From Tolypeutes matacus (taxonomy: Eukaryota > Chordata > Mammalia > Cingulata > Chlamyphoridae): a stretch of 64,000 bases of DNA. Both the position numbers and the translations under genes were made by a program. The notes beneath the pieces were generated by a model. That model made no database searches. It saw only the letters and a list, made by a program, of their open reading frames with translations, and had not been told where the DNA came from. The stretch covers positions 2,275,051 to 2,339,050 of the forward strand of contig JAKSZT010053881.1 in the NCBI GenBank assembly GCA_026826555.1, read 5' to 3'. Position 1 is the first letter of the stretch, and each line of letters starts with the position of its first letter. Of the stretch, positions 11,706 through 24,310 are shown piece by piece.

Positions 11706-12180
11706 ATTTAGAATGGACTTTAGCCCATTCCAGGGTGAGCTACATTGTTCCCAAACTGTGTTAGTCAGGAATCCTAGAAGGGGTAGGAAAAAATAAGGGA
11801 GTAGATTCAGAAATGGGTGTGGGGAGTGCTGGGTGGCCAAATCTCTCTAGCCTCAAAACAGGAAATGCGTTTATGGAAATGGTTTTCCTGGTGAACTTAG
11901 AACTGGGAATCTGAAACCTCAGAGATCCGAGGGGGCAGGCTTTTACAAACCCGCATTCTTCCCAACATGAATAAAGTTGAGTGGCCCAGGCCTAGCACCC
12001 GCATTCTATTTCACACTGCTCTCTAACTCTGGAAAGCTGCCGAATCCCTACTACCACTGGTTAATTCTTACTCAGTAGTCTCTTCTTCTGGGATGCTTTA
12101 GTATGGTCAGATACACCTCCTGGAGCTTCCATAGCACCAGCAGAGTTCTCTCATAAAATCAGTCCCACTAGTCTGCTTCC
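11706..12180. other. DDAH1 intron 1, unannotated stretch
   Basis: No gene or repeat recognised. Confidence 0.55.
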
Positions 12181-12298
12181 TAGCTGGACAGTGAGATCCT
12201 CGAAGGCAAGGTCCGTGTCTAATCCATCTATACCTTTCTAGCACCAAGCACTGAGTCTAACACATAATAGACAGTTTCTATTAACAAATATTAACAAA
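12181..12298 (+). mobile_element. L2 3'-end fragment
   Basis: Contains the L2-type ending 'gtgagatcctcgaaggcaag...ctagcaccaagcactgag...' followed by a degraded 'aataaata'-like repeat. Ancient and short. Confidence 0.6.
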
Positions 12299-14149
12299 TC
12301 AAGCAAAATATTTTTGTATACATTTTCAATAAAAACATACCCTATAAGCCCACTCAGCTACAAAAGCAGCTTAAAAGTTTTATTCCCTTTAATTTACTAA
12401 CTTAAAATAGTTCCTTGCCCACATCGGTTTGTTGGGTAAAATTAAACCAATATTGTAATAATTTATACTTTCATCTCTGTGGTCTGCTGCATGGACTTCT
12501 TTTGTCATCTTTGCTAAAATGATCTAGACATTAGAAACAAGAGTCTGGAGTCTGGTGACTTACTCCTTTCTATGTGATACTACTGCTCCTTCAGCACTCA
12601 GCTCCAGGAATATAATGTACATTATTAAATTATTTGACAATGACAAAGTGAACTAGGATGGCCTTATGCACACACATTTTTAATGGGATTTGTTGTTTGA
12701 GATTACTTCTTGTCCATTCGAATGAAAAGTGCCTGTTTATGAAATGAGCCCGAGAATTTTGACAGACTAATGCCTAATATCAGTTGAGGGAAAGCAATGG
12801 AAGCTAACTTCCAAGGTCAGGTGAGCATTTCAGTGAAACACTGGGGATTCAGTTTCGATAAATAAATATTTATTGACTACTTGGGAGACACAAGGCACTG
12901 TGTTCTGTATAGATATCAGGGTTCCTCCCCAAATGAATAATCATCCAGGAACTAACGCAAAACAACATAATCTTACTTCCAATGAATGAAACCTTTCTCA
13001 GTTATTTTGTTTTTAATTATGATACCGTCTTGGTCAGGGGGATGAACATTACCACATATCCAGATCTTAAGCTCGAAAGCAAAGAGTCTTTCTAAAGTGG
13101 TTACAGATTTTAAAACCAAAGACCCATAAAATAAATAATAACCAGCACTCGCTTTTAAATATGAATCTCCAAATTTATGTTGAGGTTCATAAGAGGCCAT
13201 GAATAATTTATTTATGATGCAAAAGAAGTAGAGGGTAAATCCGTTCAAAAGTCTTAAGTAGGTTTTCCTGATATTGTGGTTTATTTTAATGGATGGATAA
13301 CTATCATTATTGTAATAAAACTAATTTTGAAGACATCTTAGCTTAGTAAGAATTCAAATACACGCAAAAGCAATTTTCCAGCATATCTGAATTACAAGAG
13401 ATCCATCCCTGCCTTCTTAGTCTTATGATTCTGAAATGATTTTAAGTATCTCTGCAAAAAGCTCATTTTCAACTAATAGTGTCCAATAAAAGTTACTCCT
13501 TACTCATCATTTTGTCCTGGAATTTCAAGGTTTTCAAGATCAACTTCATAGGAATATATTACATTTTGGATGCATCCCAGTCTTTGAGACATATCACTTT
13601 ACAAATTTTTATTGCCAAGGCCATGCAGAAGAGTCGAAAAAGAAACATCCTGCAAAGAAGCAGTTGTTCTAACCAGTTGGAGGTGACGATTTATTAAGAA
13701 CCATTAGTCTGCTATCATGTGAAGCACCTCTAGTGAGTTTACTTTCCAACTTGGCACATGTTAGAGCAATTTCTAATTACGGTTTGGGGCAGTTTTCTCA
13801 CCAGACAGAAGTTTGAGGAAATCTGTGCATTTTAAAAAACAATCATCTACTCTGCTGGTAAATAAAACACAATCATGTCTACTATCTTGCACAAACTGTG
13901 TCTAGCCATTTTAGGAAATTTGTGTGGATGAATTATTATTATATTTTTTACCAAAATGAAAACAATCTCATTTAAGGGTGATGGAAAGTAACATGATTTA
14001 CTCAGTTAATGTCCATCTTAGACTGTATATTGCTAATGTGTAAAATGGGATTCAGGTAGTTATTCTGTATAGATTTAGTGTTTTGTTAAACAAAGCGGCA
14101 GCAATCATTTCAAGAAAATATGACCTGACAGCTTCCAGTCAACAAAGGT
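12299..14149. other. DDAH1 intron 1, unannotated stretch
   Basis: About 1.85 kb of AT-rich sequence. I see no exon, RNA gene or identifiable mobile element. Confidence 0.55.
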
Positions 14150-14985
14150 AATGGCATAAGATGCTTCAGGGTGCCACTCTCCAACAGAATCTTTGAACAA
14201 CTAAAAAAACTGTCAAAGCCATCTTTTTCAAAACTCCTGAAAACAGTTAAAAGATGGTAATAAGTGAGCAAGTGCAGAATCAAGAAAATGCATTTTTAAG
14301 AGTCATAGAAGCTTGTGGTACCCTTGCTGCATGGTATGGAGCTGGCCTGTACTCCCACTGTAGGTCCCTTGCCTTGATATGGAGGGAGGAGAGTAACCCA
14401 TATGCACATACTAGGGAGTCTATACATCAGTGCCAGTCCATTGGGTAGCACTGAAAGACTGAACCAGGAAACTCTTTCCTGGCTTATCCTCCCAATACTT
14501 GTCTTGCAGGCAGAATCAGCTTGCAGACAGCTAAAGCACTGCAAGAAACAAGTAAGTCCAACAACCTGGGGCAAAGGATTACAAGCTTTAAGACAAATTG
14601 TAGAGTGTTTGGGTGAGAATAGAGTACTTCCTTTCATAGGGAATAGAGGGGACTTTCAGATTCTTGTAAACAGGGGAATCCCAAAGGCCATGAGCAAGTA
14701 CAAGACAGGACCAGACAGAAGCTAAGAAAAGACAGAGAGGACCCTGCACTGTACGTTCACCTTAGGCTGATCTTCATGATAGGAGAGCTAAACTCTGAAA
14801 GAGACTAATCAAGGAAGATCCAATTTGCAAACACTTTGTCAGGGATGTTTTTGTGTGTGTTTGTTTTTGTTAGCTCCTGGCCCTCAATAAATCTCTGCTA
14901 TATTCCTAGCTGGATATATACTTAAGGGTCAGACAGCTCAGGGACTAAATCCCAGAGTTAACATATTAAAATATTAGAATATACA

Positions 14986-15764
14986 GTGTGCAGAAAAAGA
15001 TTACAAAACAAGACAAAGGATCAGGAAATGACGGCCCATCCACAGGAAAAAGATAATTCAGAAACCATTAATGAAGAAGACCAGACTGGACATACTGGAC
15101 AAAGACTCAAAAAAAAAAAAAAGATCTTCAATATGCTCAAGGAAATAAAGGAAAACATGGAGACAGAACTAAATATATCAGGAAAATGATGAATTAACAA
15201 TATGAGAATCTCAATTAAAAGAAAGGAATTATAAAAAGGAACCAAACATAAATACTGGAGTTGAAGACCACAATAATTGAAATGAAAAATTACCTAGAAG
15301 TTTTCAACAGCACACTGGAGCTGGCAGAAGAAAGAATCAGTGAACTCCAAGAGAAGACAATTAAAATTATTCAGGCAGAAAAACAGAAAGAAAAAGGAAT
15401 GAAAAAAGTGAACAGAGCCTAAGAGACCTGTGGGACACCATCAGGCATACCAGTATATGCATTATAGGAGTTCCAGATGGAGAAGAAAGAGAGAAAAGTA
15501 CAGAAGGAATATTCAAGAAAATAATGGCGGAAACTCTCCAAATTTAATGAAGTATATGAATATACATGTAAAAATACACCTAATTAGGATAAACTCAAAG
15601 AGAATACCAACCAGACACATAATAGACAAATTGTCCAATGTTAAGGACAAGGAAAGCATAATAAAAACTGCAAGAGAAAAATCAACATGCTATGTACAAG
15701 GGAGTCACAATTATATTATATACCTATTTCTCATCAGAAACCATGGAAGCAAGAAAGCAGTGGG
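14986..15764 (+). pseudogene. L1 'B' ORF1 remnant
   Basis: A lysine/glutamate-rich coiled-coil-like region, then 'NIQENNGGNSPNLMKYM'-type sequence and a degraded nucleic-acid-binding part ending 'SSETMEARKQW' (near 15765). There are many frameshifts. It is more diverged from L1 'C' than L1 'A' is. Continues at about 16840 after the pseudogene. Confidence 0.7.
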
Positions 15765-16825
15765 GTTTTCACGCGGAGTCGGGTATACACAGTGGCTCTG
15801 GCACTGCCAGTCTATCCTATGCAGACAGCTTTCAGGATATGCATGCTCAGTACAGCATTTCCTGTTTCTTCTCCTGTGCAGCTGCACCTCAGGCCTTCAG
15901 CCTGACCCAGCCTGACTACGGCTTCAGCTTTGGAAGAGCTACAGAAAGATCTTGAAGAGGTGAAGGTATTGCTGGAAAAGGCCACTAGAAAAAGAGTATG
16001 TGATGCCCTTACAACTGGAAAATCCAAGGTTGAGACAGAAATCAAGAACAAGATGCAGAAGAATTACAAGGGAAAGCAGAACCTCTTAAAAATGAAAAGC
16101 CAGCAGCTGTGATTGCTCCCATTAGAATGGGATATACAGTAAAAATCAGTAATTATGGATAGGATCAGTCAGATAAGTCTGTGAAAATCTACATTACCTT
16201 AACTGGAGTTCATTAAGTTCCCATTGAGAATGTGCAGGTTTATTTCACAGAGAGGTCATTTGATCTTCTGGTGAAAAATCTAAATGGGAAGAATTACACC
16301 ATGATTGTGAACAACCTCTTAAAACCCATCTCTGTGGAGGGTAGTTCAAAGAAAATCAAGATTGATACAGTTCTGATTTATGTAGAAAGAAAGCAGAAAA
16401 CATGTGGTAGGACTATCTGACTCAAGTTGGAAAAGAATATAAAGAGAAAGAAAAGCCCTCCTATAACATGGAAACAGATCCTAGTGAGGGGTTGATAAAC
16501 ATTCTAAAGAAAAGTTATTAAGATAGAGATGATGATACTAAGCAAAGCATTAATAAAGCATGGGTGGAATCAAGAGAGAATCAAGCCAAAGGAGACACAG
16601 AATTTTGAGACTTAAAGGTCCTTTTGGGAACTGCAATGTGGAAATATTGATATTTTCAAAAAGGGAATGTTGGGGAGCTGCACAGATACAATTTGACAGC
16701 TAATTATTTACATGGCCGCCTTCTAAGTAAAGGCAATGAATTCTCCATTTCCTACTGGAGGATTTATTTAAATAAAATGTGCTTATTAAACGCTTCACCC
16801 ACAGATGGAAAAAAAATAAAAATAA
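15765..16825 (+). pseudogene. CACYBP: CACYBP processed pseudogene
   Basis: The parent encodes calcyclin-binding protein (SIP), an adaptor of the Siah-1/Skp1 ubiquitin ligase pathway. This is an intronless copy with 5' UTR, coding-like region (about 15918-16608) and 3' UTR ending in an A-rich tail. Recognisable segments are [19 protein letters not shown] near 15936, '[10 protein letters not shown]' near 16120, '[16 protein letters not shown]' near 16250, '[18 protein letters not shown]', and the C-terminal GDTEF then stop at 16606-16608. The start codon is acg (15918-15920), with an apparent 6-bp insertion just after it and several frameshifts and stops. Target duplications aagaaagcagtggg (15751-15764) and aagaaggcagtggg (16826-16839) match 13/14, the hallmark of L1-mediated retroposition. 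Confidence 0.93.
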
Positions 16826-17109
16826 AAGAAGGCAGTGGGTTGAAATACTTAAAGTGCTGAAAGAAAACCACTGCCAACCAAGAACTTTATATCCAGAGAG
16901 TCTTTCTTTCAAAAATGAGGGAGAATAAGACATTGCTAGATAAACAAAGCTGAAGAGTTCGTAATCAATAGACCTGCCCTGCAAGCAATGCTAAAGGGAG
17001 TTCTTCAGACTGAAAGGAAAGGGTACAAGACAGTGAATCAAAGTGGCATAAAGAAATAAAGAACTCTGGTAAAGGTAACCCATATAGGTAATTGTAAATG
17101 CCAGTAGTA

Positions 17110-18850
17110 TCATATAGGAATTTGTGGAAGACTCACACTTCCCAATTTTAAACTTGTAACAAAGCTACAGTAATCAAAACAGCATGATACTGGTACAAGG
17201 ACAGACATAAAGACGAAACAGAATTGAAATGAGTGTTTGGAAATAAACCTTCACATCTATGGCCAATTGGTTTTTGATAAGGGTGCCACATCCAGTTCAC
17301 TTAATGGGGAAAGAACAGTCTAACAAATGGTGCTGTAAAAACTAGATATCCATATGCAAAAGAATGAAGGTGGACCCCTCCCTCACATCATTTACAAAAA
17401 TCACCTCAAAACAGATCAAAGACCTAAATATAAGAACCAAGCTATAAAACTCTTCAAAGAAAACACGGGGAAGCCTACCCATGTTTTAAGGATCAGTCAG
17501 CTCCTTGTGTTAGGCAAGGGTTTCTTAGGTTTTCTAGCAAAAGCACAAACAACAAAAGAAAAATAAATAAATGGGACTTTATCAAAATTAAAAACCTCTG
17601 TGCATTAAATGACTTCATCATGACAGTAAAACAAAAACCTATACAATAGGAGAAAATATTTGGAAACCACATATTTGGTGTTATAGTTTTCTAAAAGCTG
17701 CTGAGAGCAATATACCAGAAATGGGTTGGCTTTTACAATGGGAATTTATTAGACTGAAAGCTCACAGTTCTGAGGCTATGAAAGTGTCCAAATCAAAGCA
17801 TCATCAGGAGACCAGTCATAGGCGATCCTGGAGTCCTCTCTCACATGGCAAAGCATATGGAAGCATCTGCTTCTCTTCCGGGTCTCATTGTTTCAACTTC
17901 TGGCTGCTCTGTTTGTGGTTCCTCTCTCCCGGGTACATCTTTGAGCTCCTGGGTTCCTTTTCTCTATCTCTACAGCCTTCTTTCTGTGCCTGATGCTTTT
18001 AGTCCTCTGTTTATAAAGGACTTCAGTAAAAGAATTAAGACCCACTCTGGGTCATGAAATCTAACCAAAGACTCTTAAAATAAGTAATTTAATCAAGAGT
18101 TCCCACCTATTGTAGGTTTACATGCACAGGAATAGAATAATTCTAAGGACATGATCTTTTCTGGGATCCACAAAAAGCTTCAAACTGTCACATTTGGTAA
18201 GGGGTTAATATCTATAATATATATAGCAATCTACCAACTTAACAAAAAGACAAACAACCCAATTAAAAATGGGCAAAACACTTGAATAGACATTTCTCCA
18301 AAGAAGATAAATTAATGGCCAAAACACACATGGCAAGATGTTCAATATCATTAGCCATTATGCAAAAAAACCACAATGAAATTCCATTTCACACCCACTA
18401 GAATGGCTACTATTTTAAAAAGGGAAATAACAAGTGTTGAAGAGGCTATGGAGAAATAGGAACACTTGTTCATTGTTGGTGAGAATGTAAAATGGGGTAG
18501 CTGCTGTGGAAAACAGTTTTGCGGTTCCTCAGAAAGTTAAGTATAGTTACCATATGACCTGGCAATCCCAATTCTAGGTATATACCCAAGAGAACTGAAA
18601 GCAGGGACTCAAACTGATATTTGCACACTGATGTTCATAGTGGCATTATTCACAACTGCCAAAAGATGCAAGCAACCCCAATTGTTCATCAACCCATGAA
18701 TGGATAAACAAAAGTGGTATATGCACACAATGGATATTATTTAGCCTTAAAAGGCATGAAATTCTGATACAAGTGACAATATAGATGAACCTTGAAGACA
18801 TATGTTGAGTGAAATAAGCCAGTCACCAAAGGACAAATATTGTATGATCT
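17110..18850 (+). pseudogene. L1 'B' ORF2 C-terminal remnant
   Basis: Corresponds to the last third of ORF2, downstream of the reverse transcriptase. A degraded Cys/His segment ('ggaacacttgttcattgttggtgagaatg' region, 18460-18490) and the 'wMATING'-like tail blocks match L1 'C' 55740-56170 in order. It is split by the solo LTR and has multiple stops. Confidence 0.75.
17679..18192 (-). mobile_element. Solo LTR (MaLR/ERV3-like), antisense
   Basis: Begins tgttatag and ends ctgtcaca, that is TG...CA-type ends on the minus strand. It is flanked by a perfect 5-bp duplication tttgg (17674-17678 and 18193-18197) and interrupts L1 'B' ORF2. The minus-strand 3' portion matches the LTR at 34157-34712 ('cccattgtaaaagccaaccc' and 'cagcagctttt'). 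There is no internal viral region, so it is the product of LTR-LTR recombination. Confidence 0.88.
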
Positions 18851-19203
18851 CAGTGATATGAAATAATTAGAATAAGCAAATTCATAGAATTAGAAACTAA
18901 AATACAGGTTCCCAGGGGCTGGGGAAGGGGTGGAAAATGGAAAATTAATGCTTAATTATTTGGAGTGATGGAAAAATTTTGGTCAACAACAAAAACAGTG
19001 AACCCTATTGTAAACTATGGAGTATACTTAATAGTATAATTATAATAATATTGTTTCATCTACTGTAACAAAGTTACCACACTAATGCAAAGTGTTAAAG
19101 TAGGGAAAACTGTGCGTGTATGGAGGGAGATAAGATATGGGAACTCTATTTTTTACGTGATTTTTCTGTAAACTTACAACTTCTCTAATAAATTAAAAAA
19201 AAA

Positions 19204-20689
19204 TAAATAATAGTTCACACACATACACAAAATGACCTGACATTTTCATGAATGCCTGAGTTCTGCCACTTAGTAGTTCTCCAACTTTGAATGTAACTCC
19301 AGTTATTTGAGCCTTAGTTTCCTTAGCTTTTAAATAAGGCTAATAATAATACCATTTTTGGGGATTCTTGGGAAGATTAACTATGATAATGTGTTAAAAA
19401 CACACACAAAAGCGTGTGTGCACATTCACATATATAAACTTGGCATGCTAGCTACTGTTGTTAGGCATGATCTTATTCACCTTGCCTCTGCTCAATATAA
19501 TTATGATTTTCCTAACCAAAGAATAAACGCAGGACCAAAATATTTGGCTCTAATAATTAAGTTCCCTAATAGAAGGGGCACTTGTACCCACATATATATT
19601 GCCCACCTCCTCCACTTATGCCCTATGCCCTATATCTCCCCCTTGATGCCTAATTCTACCTTTGGGATTTATTACCTAGTGCTAAGCATTGCCTTCTTTC
19701 TGAAAAAAGCCCCTAAATATGCAAATGCTGCAGGCAAGGATAATTAATTATCACCTTTGTGAAAATGAGTGTGTGTTTTCTCCTATATTCCACTTACCAA
19801 TTCTTGCTACCTGGGACAGGATAAAATGGCTCTGAAACTGGGGCCAAAGGACACAGGATATACTTCACGATTCTGCTTGAGTAAGCTTTGTCAGTTAATC
19901 ATTTATTAGGAACTAAAAACCTTCTGGGAAACTCCAGACTTGGACATTTAGAAGTTGACATTTTTTTCCTAAAAGGAAATTGGATTCATTTAAAATATGG
20001 TAGGCTTCTCAAGGTTAACTTGTCTTCAAAATTAAATTAAACATATTTAAAATACTCATATTCCTGAAGATACAGAGTTATTATACAATTAATGTTATTT
20101 GCTGACATTCTGTATATACGGCTTCCTTCACTAGAACCTGAGCTTCCTACAGACATGGCCTGTATTTTATTATTTTATTAGTCTTTGGAAGCCCATTGTG
20201 ACAAATACTGAGCTTTCATGGAAGAGGTACTTTCTTGAGTTATGTTCTCAGTCCTCTCTTCCAAGGAAGAAAAGTCATTAAATATAACATGATATTTTGG
20301 TTAAGAAGGAACTTCTCAAGACTTTTGTAAAACCAAACAAAAAAATTAAAATCAAGAGAGACAGAGAAATAGTTAAAAACCACGTACACTCGTAATTAAA
20401 CTTTGAGACTCTACTGATTACAAATGCATGCAAAATACCAAATATGTCATAAGGAGGCTGAACTAAACTTGAACTAAAATTTTATTTTTGTTCAATAAAA
20501 TATTTGCTGAATGCCTATTACATACAAGGCCCTGAGGATAAAATATTGAATTACCCTCTCAGTTTATATAATTATGGGGGATATGAAAAGGTAAACAGGC
20601 CATCATCATATGGTATAATAAATACTATGAAAGGAAGTACCGGCAGTTATAGGAACTGCCAAAGCCATGCTTGGGAAGATGATGTCTAC
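19204..20689. other. DDAH1 intron 1, unannotated stretch
   Basis: No gene identified. The 129-codon open frame at 19358-19747 has no recognisable domain or splice context and I regard it as chance. Confidence 0.55.
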
Positions 20690-20935
20690 TATCACAGTGG
20701 TTGGGACTAGGGTTTAGAGGCCTGCAAACCTGAGTTTGAATCTTGGTTCCACCAATAACTAACTCTACAACATAGGTCAATTATTTAATCTAAGTCTCAG
20801 TTTAATCTACTTTAAAATAAGAATAGTGATAGCATTGAGCTCAAAGAATTGATATGAGAATTAAATGAAATTCATGTCATAAATCTGGCAGAGTATTGGC
20901 AAATGGCAAGCACCCAGTAATTATTAGCTATGAAT
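20690..20935 (+). mobile_element. MIR SINE
   Basis: Follows the MIR core: 'aacctgagtttgaatcttggttccacca', 'gtctcagttt', 'attaaatgaaattcatg' and a 'gcacccagtaattattag' tail. Ancient and diverged. Confidence 0.75.
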
Positions 20936-21330
20936 ATTATTAACAGTAAGTTGAGATCTGAAGCATGAGTAGGAACAGGCAGGTAATAGGAAGTAGAAGG
21001 CAGAAGAGAAAGAGTGTCCCAGGCAAAAGAAAAATGCATAATAAAGCCCAGAAAAGCAACAGCATGGTGAGCTTGAGTCAAAGAACCTGGCATGAGTCTA
21101 GAGCTGGGAGGTGGCTGGGGTGGGACCAGAGATAAAGCTGGAAGTGCAAGAGGAGCCCAGCTCATGGGTTTATCTAAAAACAATGGGGGACCCTTAAGAA
21201 TTTTAATCAGAGGAGGAACATGATCAGATTTGAATTTTAAAAGACCACCATGGCTACAGTGTGCAGACTGGAATGAGGACACTGGAGGCAAGAAAATCAG
21301 TGATAATATTTTTAAAATAATGCCATGGCT
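20936..21330 (-). mobile_element. Antisense L2 LINE fragment
   Basis: Motifs 'aattttaatcagaggaggaacatgatcagattt' through 'accaccatggctacagtgtgcagactgga' match the reverse complement of the L2 3' region. The open frame here is a repeat artefact. Confidence 0.6.
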
Positions 21331-21844
21331 GTTGTGAAATTTCACAGTTAGCAAAGTGGAGTGACATGAAAAAAAATTAATCCACAGAGGCCCTTGAGGT
21401 AAGTAACAACTTCTCTGTACTAGCTAATTAGCATTTCATTCATTCATTTGTCCAATTACTCAACAAGCATTTATCAATACCTACCAAGGCACTGAACTGG
21501 TGCTATGAGAGATTTCAAAGAGCATTTCCCTCAATGGCTCTGCTCTCCAGAAGCACCATGTCCAACATGGACAGCCATATTCCTCTCCCTGGCAGGAAGG
21601 TCTGTTGCCCTGGTGATCCAGATTATATGCAACAGCAAAGTCGCTTTTGGGAAAAGCCACACAGGAGCAGGAGACCAAGCTGGAAGGCAGTGCCACACAG
21701 CAGATTAGGATGGATCCTAGGGTGTGACGATGGCTCTCCGTCACACCCTAGAAATGTCACGGTAACTATATCAGTGTACAGTGGACTTCTTACTACCCTA
21801 GAAGGAGCAAATCTTCCACGACCCATTGTTAAGAGAAAATAATA
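21331..21844. other. DDAH1 intron 1 with a strong hairpin
   Basis: A short L2-antisense-like scrap, 'ttcattcattcatttgtc...', lies near 21434-21510. The rest has no identifiable gene. It includes the inverted repeat at 21717-21751. Confidence 0.5.
21717..21751. repeat. Perfect 13-bp inverted repeat
   Basis: ctagggtgtgacg (21717-21729) pairs exactly with cgtcacaccctag (21739-21751) across a 9-nt loop. No T-run follows and no element boundary is obvious. Confidence 0.9.
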
Positions 21845-22065
21845 ATGTTCAACATTCATTAACTGCTCTGTCCTATGAGTTTCAGATGGATTAATAAATT
21901 TATTCCAACGTTGTGAAATAGGTATTTCTTTGCCTACTTTACAAGTGAGAAAACTGAGGCAAGAGACACTTCCCAAAGGTCAAAGAATTAGGAAGTGGTG
22001 AAGCTGAGATCCAATATGATGTTCTTATGCTCTATGCTATGCAGCCACTGGCAGTGGGCTGCCAA
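21845..22065 (-). mobile_element. Antisense MIR SINE
   Basis: 'ttgtgaaataggtatttctttgcc', 'tacaagtgagaaaactgaggc' and 'caaaggtcaaagaattaggaagtggtg' follow the reverse complement of MIR. Confidence 0.7.
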
Positions 22066-23149
22066 GCTGACATATAAGAATAAAGCCAATTTAAAATGCA
22101 TGCCTAAAATTCTGGAGAAGGGAGAAAATCAACACCCACTTTGGAAGGTTTTGTTTCAGGAATAAAATGAAATGGATAAATATCCATGGTAGCAGTCTCT
22201 TGAGAGGAAACTGGACTACCCTTATCAAATGAGTACTGTTTGGAAGAGTTTTTGAAACGTATTTTACTCTTACAAGTATAAATTGCAGCACTGCCATATG
22301 CGTAGAACATATTAGAAAGTATTCGAATGGTGTTATATTCCTTATCAGTTTAAAATAGAGTGCAGCGTCTCATGGACTCAAATATGGAGAGGTGTGGCAA
22401 AGGAGATAAAAGGGCTGAGAAAATGAGACCTGTTACACTTCTGGTTTCCTGCTATAGTAGGGAGAGAAAAAAGTGATTATCTCAGTAAATGAAATATGAT
22501 TACTCCCTCAGACCATGTAAGGTTCCATCAACCAAGTAGTGGAGCATGTGTAGAATAAAGACATTTTAATAATAAGCTCTATGAGGCATTTCCAATATGA
22601 AGTGAATAAAGACAAAAATATATATATATTCTTAAACCTCAAGATATGAAAGAAACCATCAGCTTCTTGAAATGCCACTGGATGCCAATAGCAACAGAGA
22701 GTCTTGAGGCTGGGCTCTTAAGGGGCAATAAGGAGAATCCCAGGCCAGATGGCATTTTAAAATCCAATTTCACTCTATTTGTCTCTCTCCACTAACCTAC
22801 ATTGTGTTTAAAGCGATCACAGCCATTTTCACAAGCTGCAATATTTTAAAGTCACCATCACTTGAGAACACAAAAAGCTCTCAACTGCCCTGAGTGTTCT
22901 TTTTTAAATATAAAGAATAAAAATTATGAAATTTGTGAAACAGCCAGTTCTGATTAAATACACACAGTACATCTTTTCAAACCTAGCCCATTCATCCGCA
23001 CATTTAGCACTGCTCACCAACAAAACACTCACTCTCCTTACATTCATTCACTTGCCAGTCCCGCAGGACCCACTCGCCACCACTGGAAAGTAACCCCGGA
23101 CGTCCCCAGGTCTGTGAGCACCCACACCTAGTTTATTCACCCGGCCTGC
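22066..23149. other. Proximal DDAH1 intron 1, unannotated
   Basis: Within 1.5 kb of exon 1 and free of recognised repeats, so it may hold regulatory DNA. No specific site is claimed. Confidence 0.5.
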
Positions 23150-23315
23150 CCTGCTCCGAGTGCCAGGCAGGACTCGGGGGCTTCACTGTCACGGACTGGC
23201 GAAGCCCCCTGGGGTCTCTGCCTAGCCTCCGCGCGCCAGAAGCGGCACCCCTCCCCGCCCCCGCTCTTTGGGAAACACTCAGAGTTGCATTGTCTTTGCT
23301 GTTGTTTAGTCTTTA

Positions 23316-24260
<945 letters not shown>

Positions 24261-24310
24261 CTAAAAGTCTCCCCTCCTCCACCTAACGTTGGCTGTATCG
24301 AGTCGCAGGT

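Larger units (their letters stand above)
14150..19203 (+). mobile_element. L1 'B': old, internally deleted LINE-1 with two later insertions
   Basis: A single-copy 5' UTR (about 14150-14985) is followed by ORF1 fragments (14986-15764 and 16840-17010), then an abrupt jump near 17110 to the ORF2 C-terminal region ('ttcccaattttaaac...cagcatgatactgg'). It ends with an L1 3' UTR and 'aacttctctaataaa' plus an A-rich tail. The endonuclease and reverse transcriptase parts, roughly 2.5-3 kb, are missing. A CACYBP processed pseudogene (15765-16825) and a solo LTR (17679-18192) inserted later, each with its own target duplication. The 5' start is approximate. Confidence 0.8.

Noticed and set aside
14402..14725. 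107-codon open frame
   Set aside because: Lies in the 5' UTR of L1 'B'; treated as a chance frame in repeat sequence.
19358..19747. 129-codon open frame in intron 1
   Set aside because: No domain, no similarity I recognise, lies on the strand opposite DDAH1 in AT-rich DNA.
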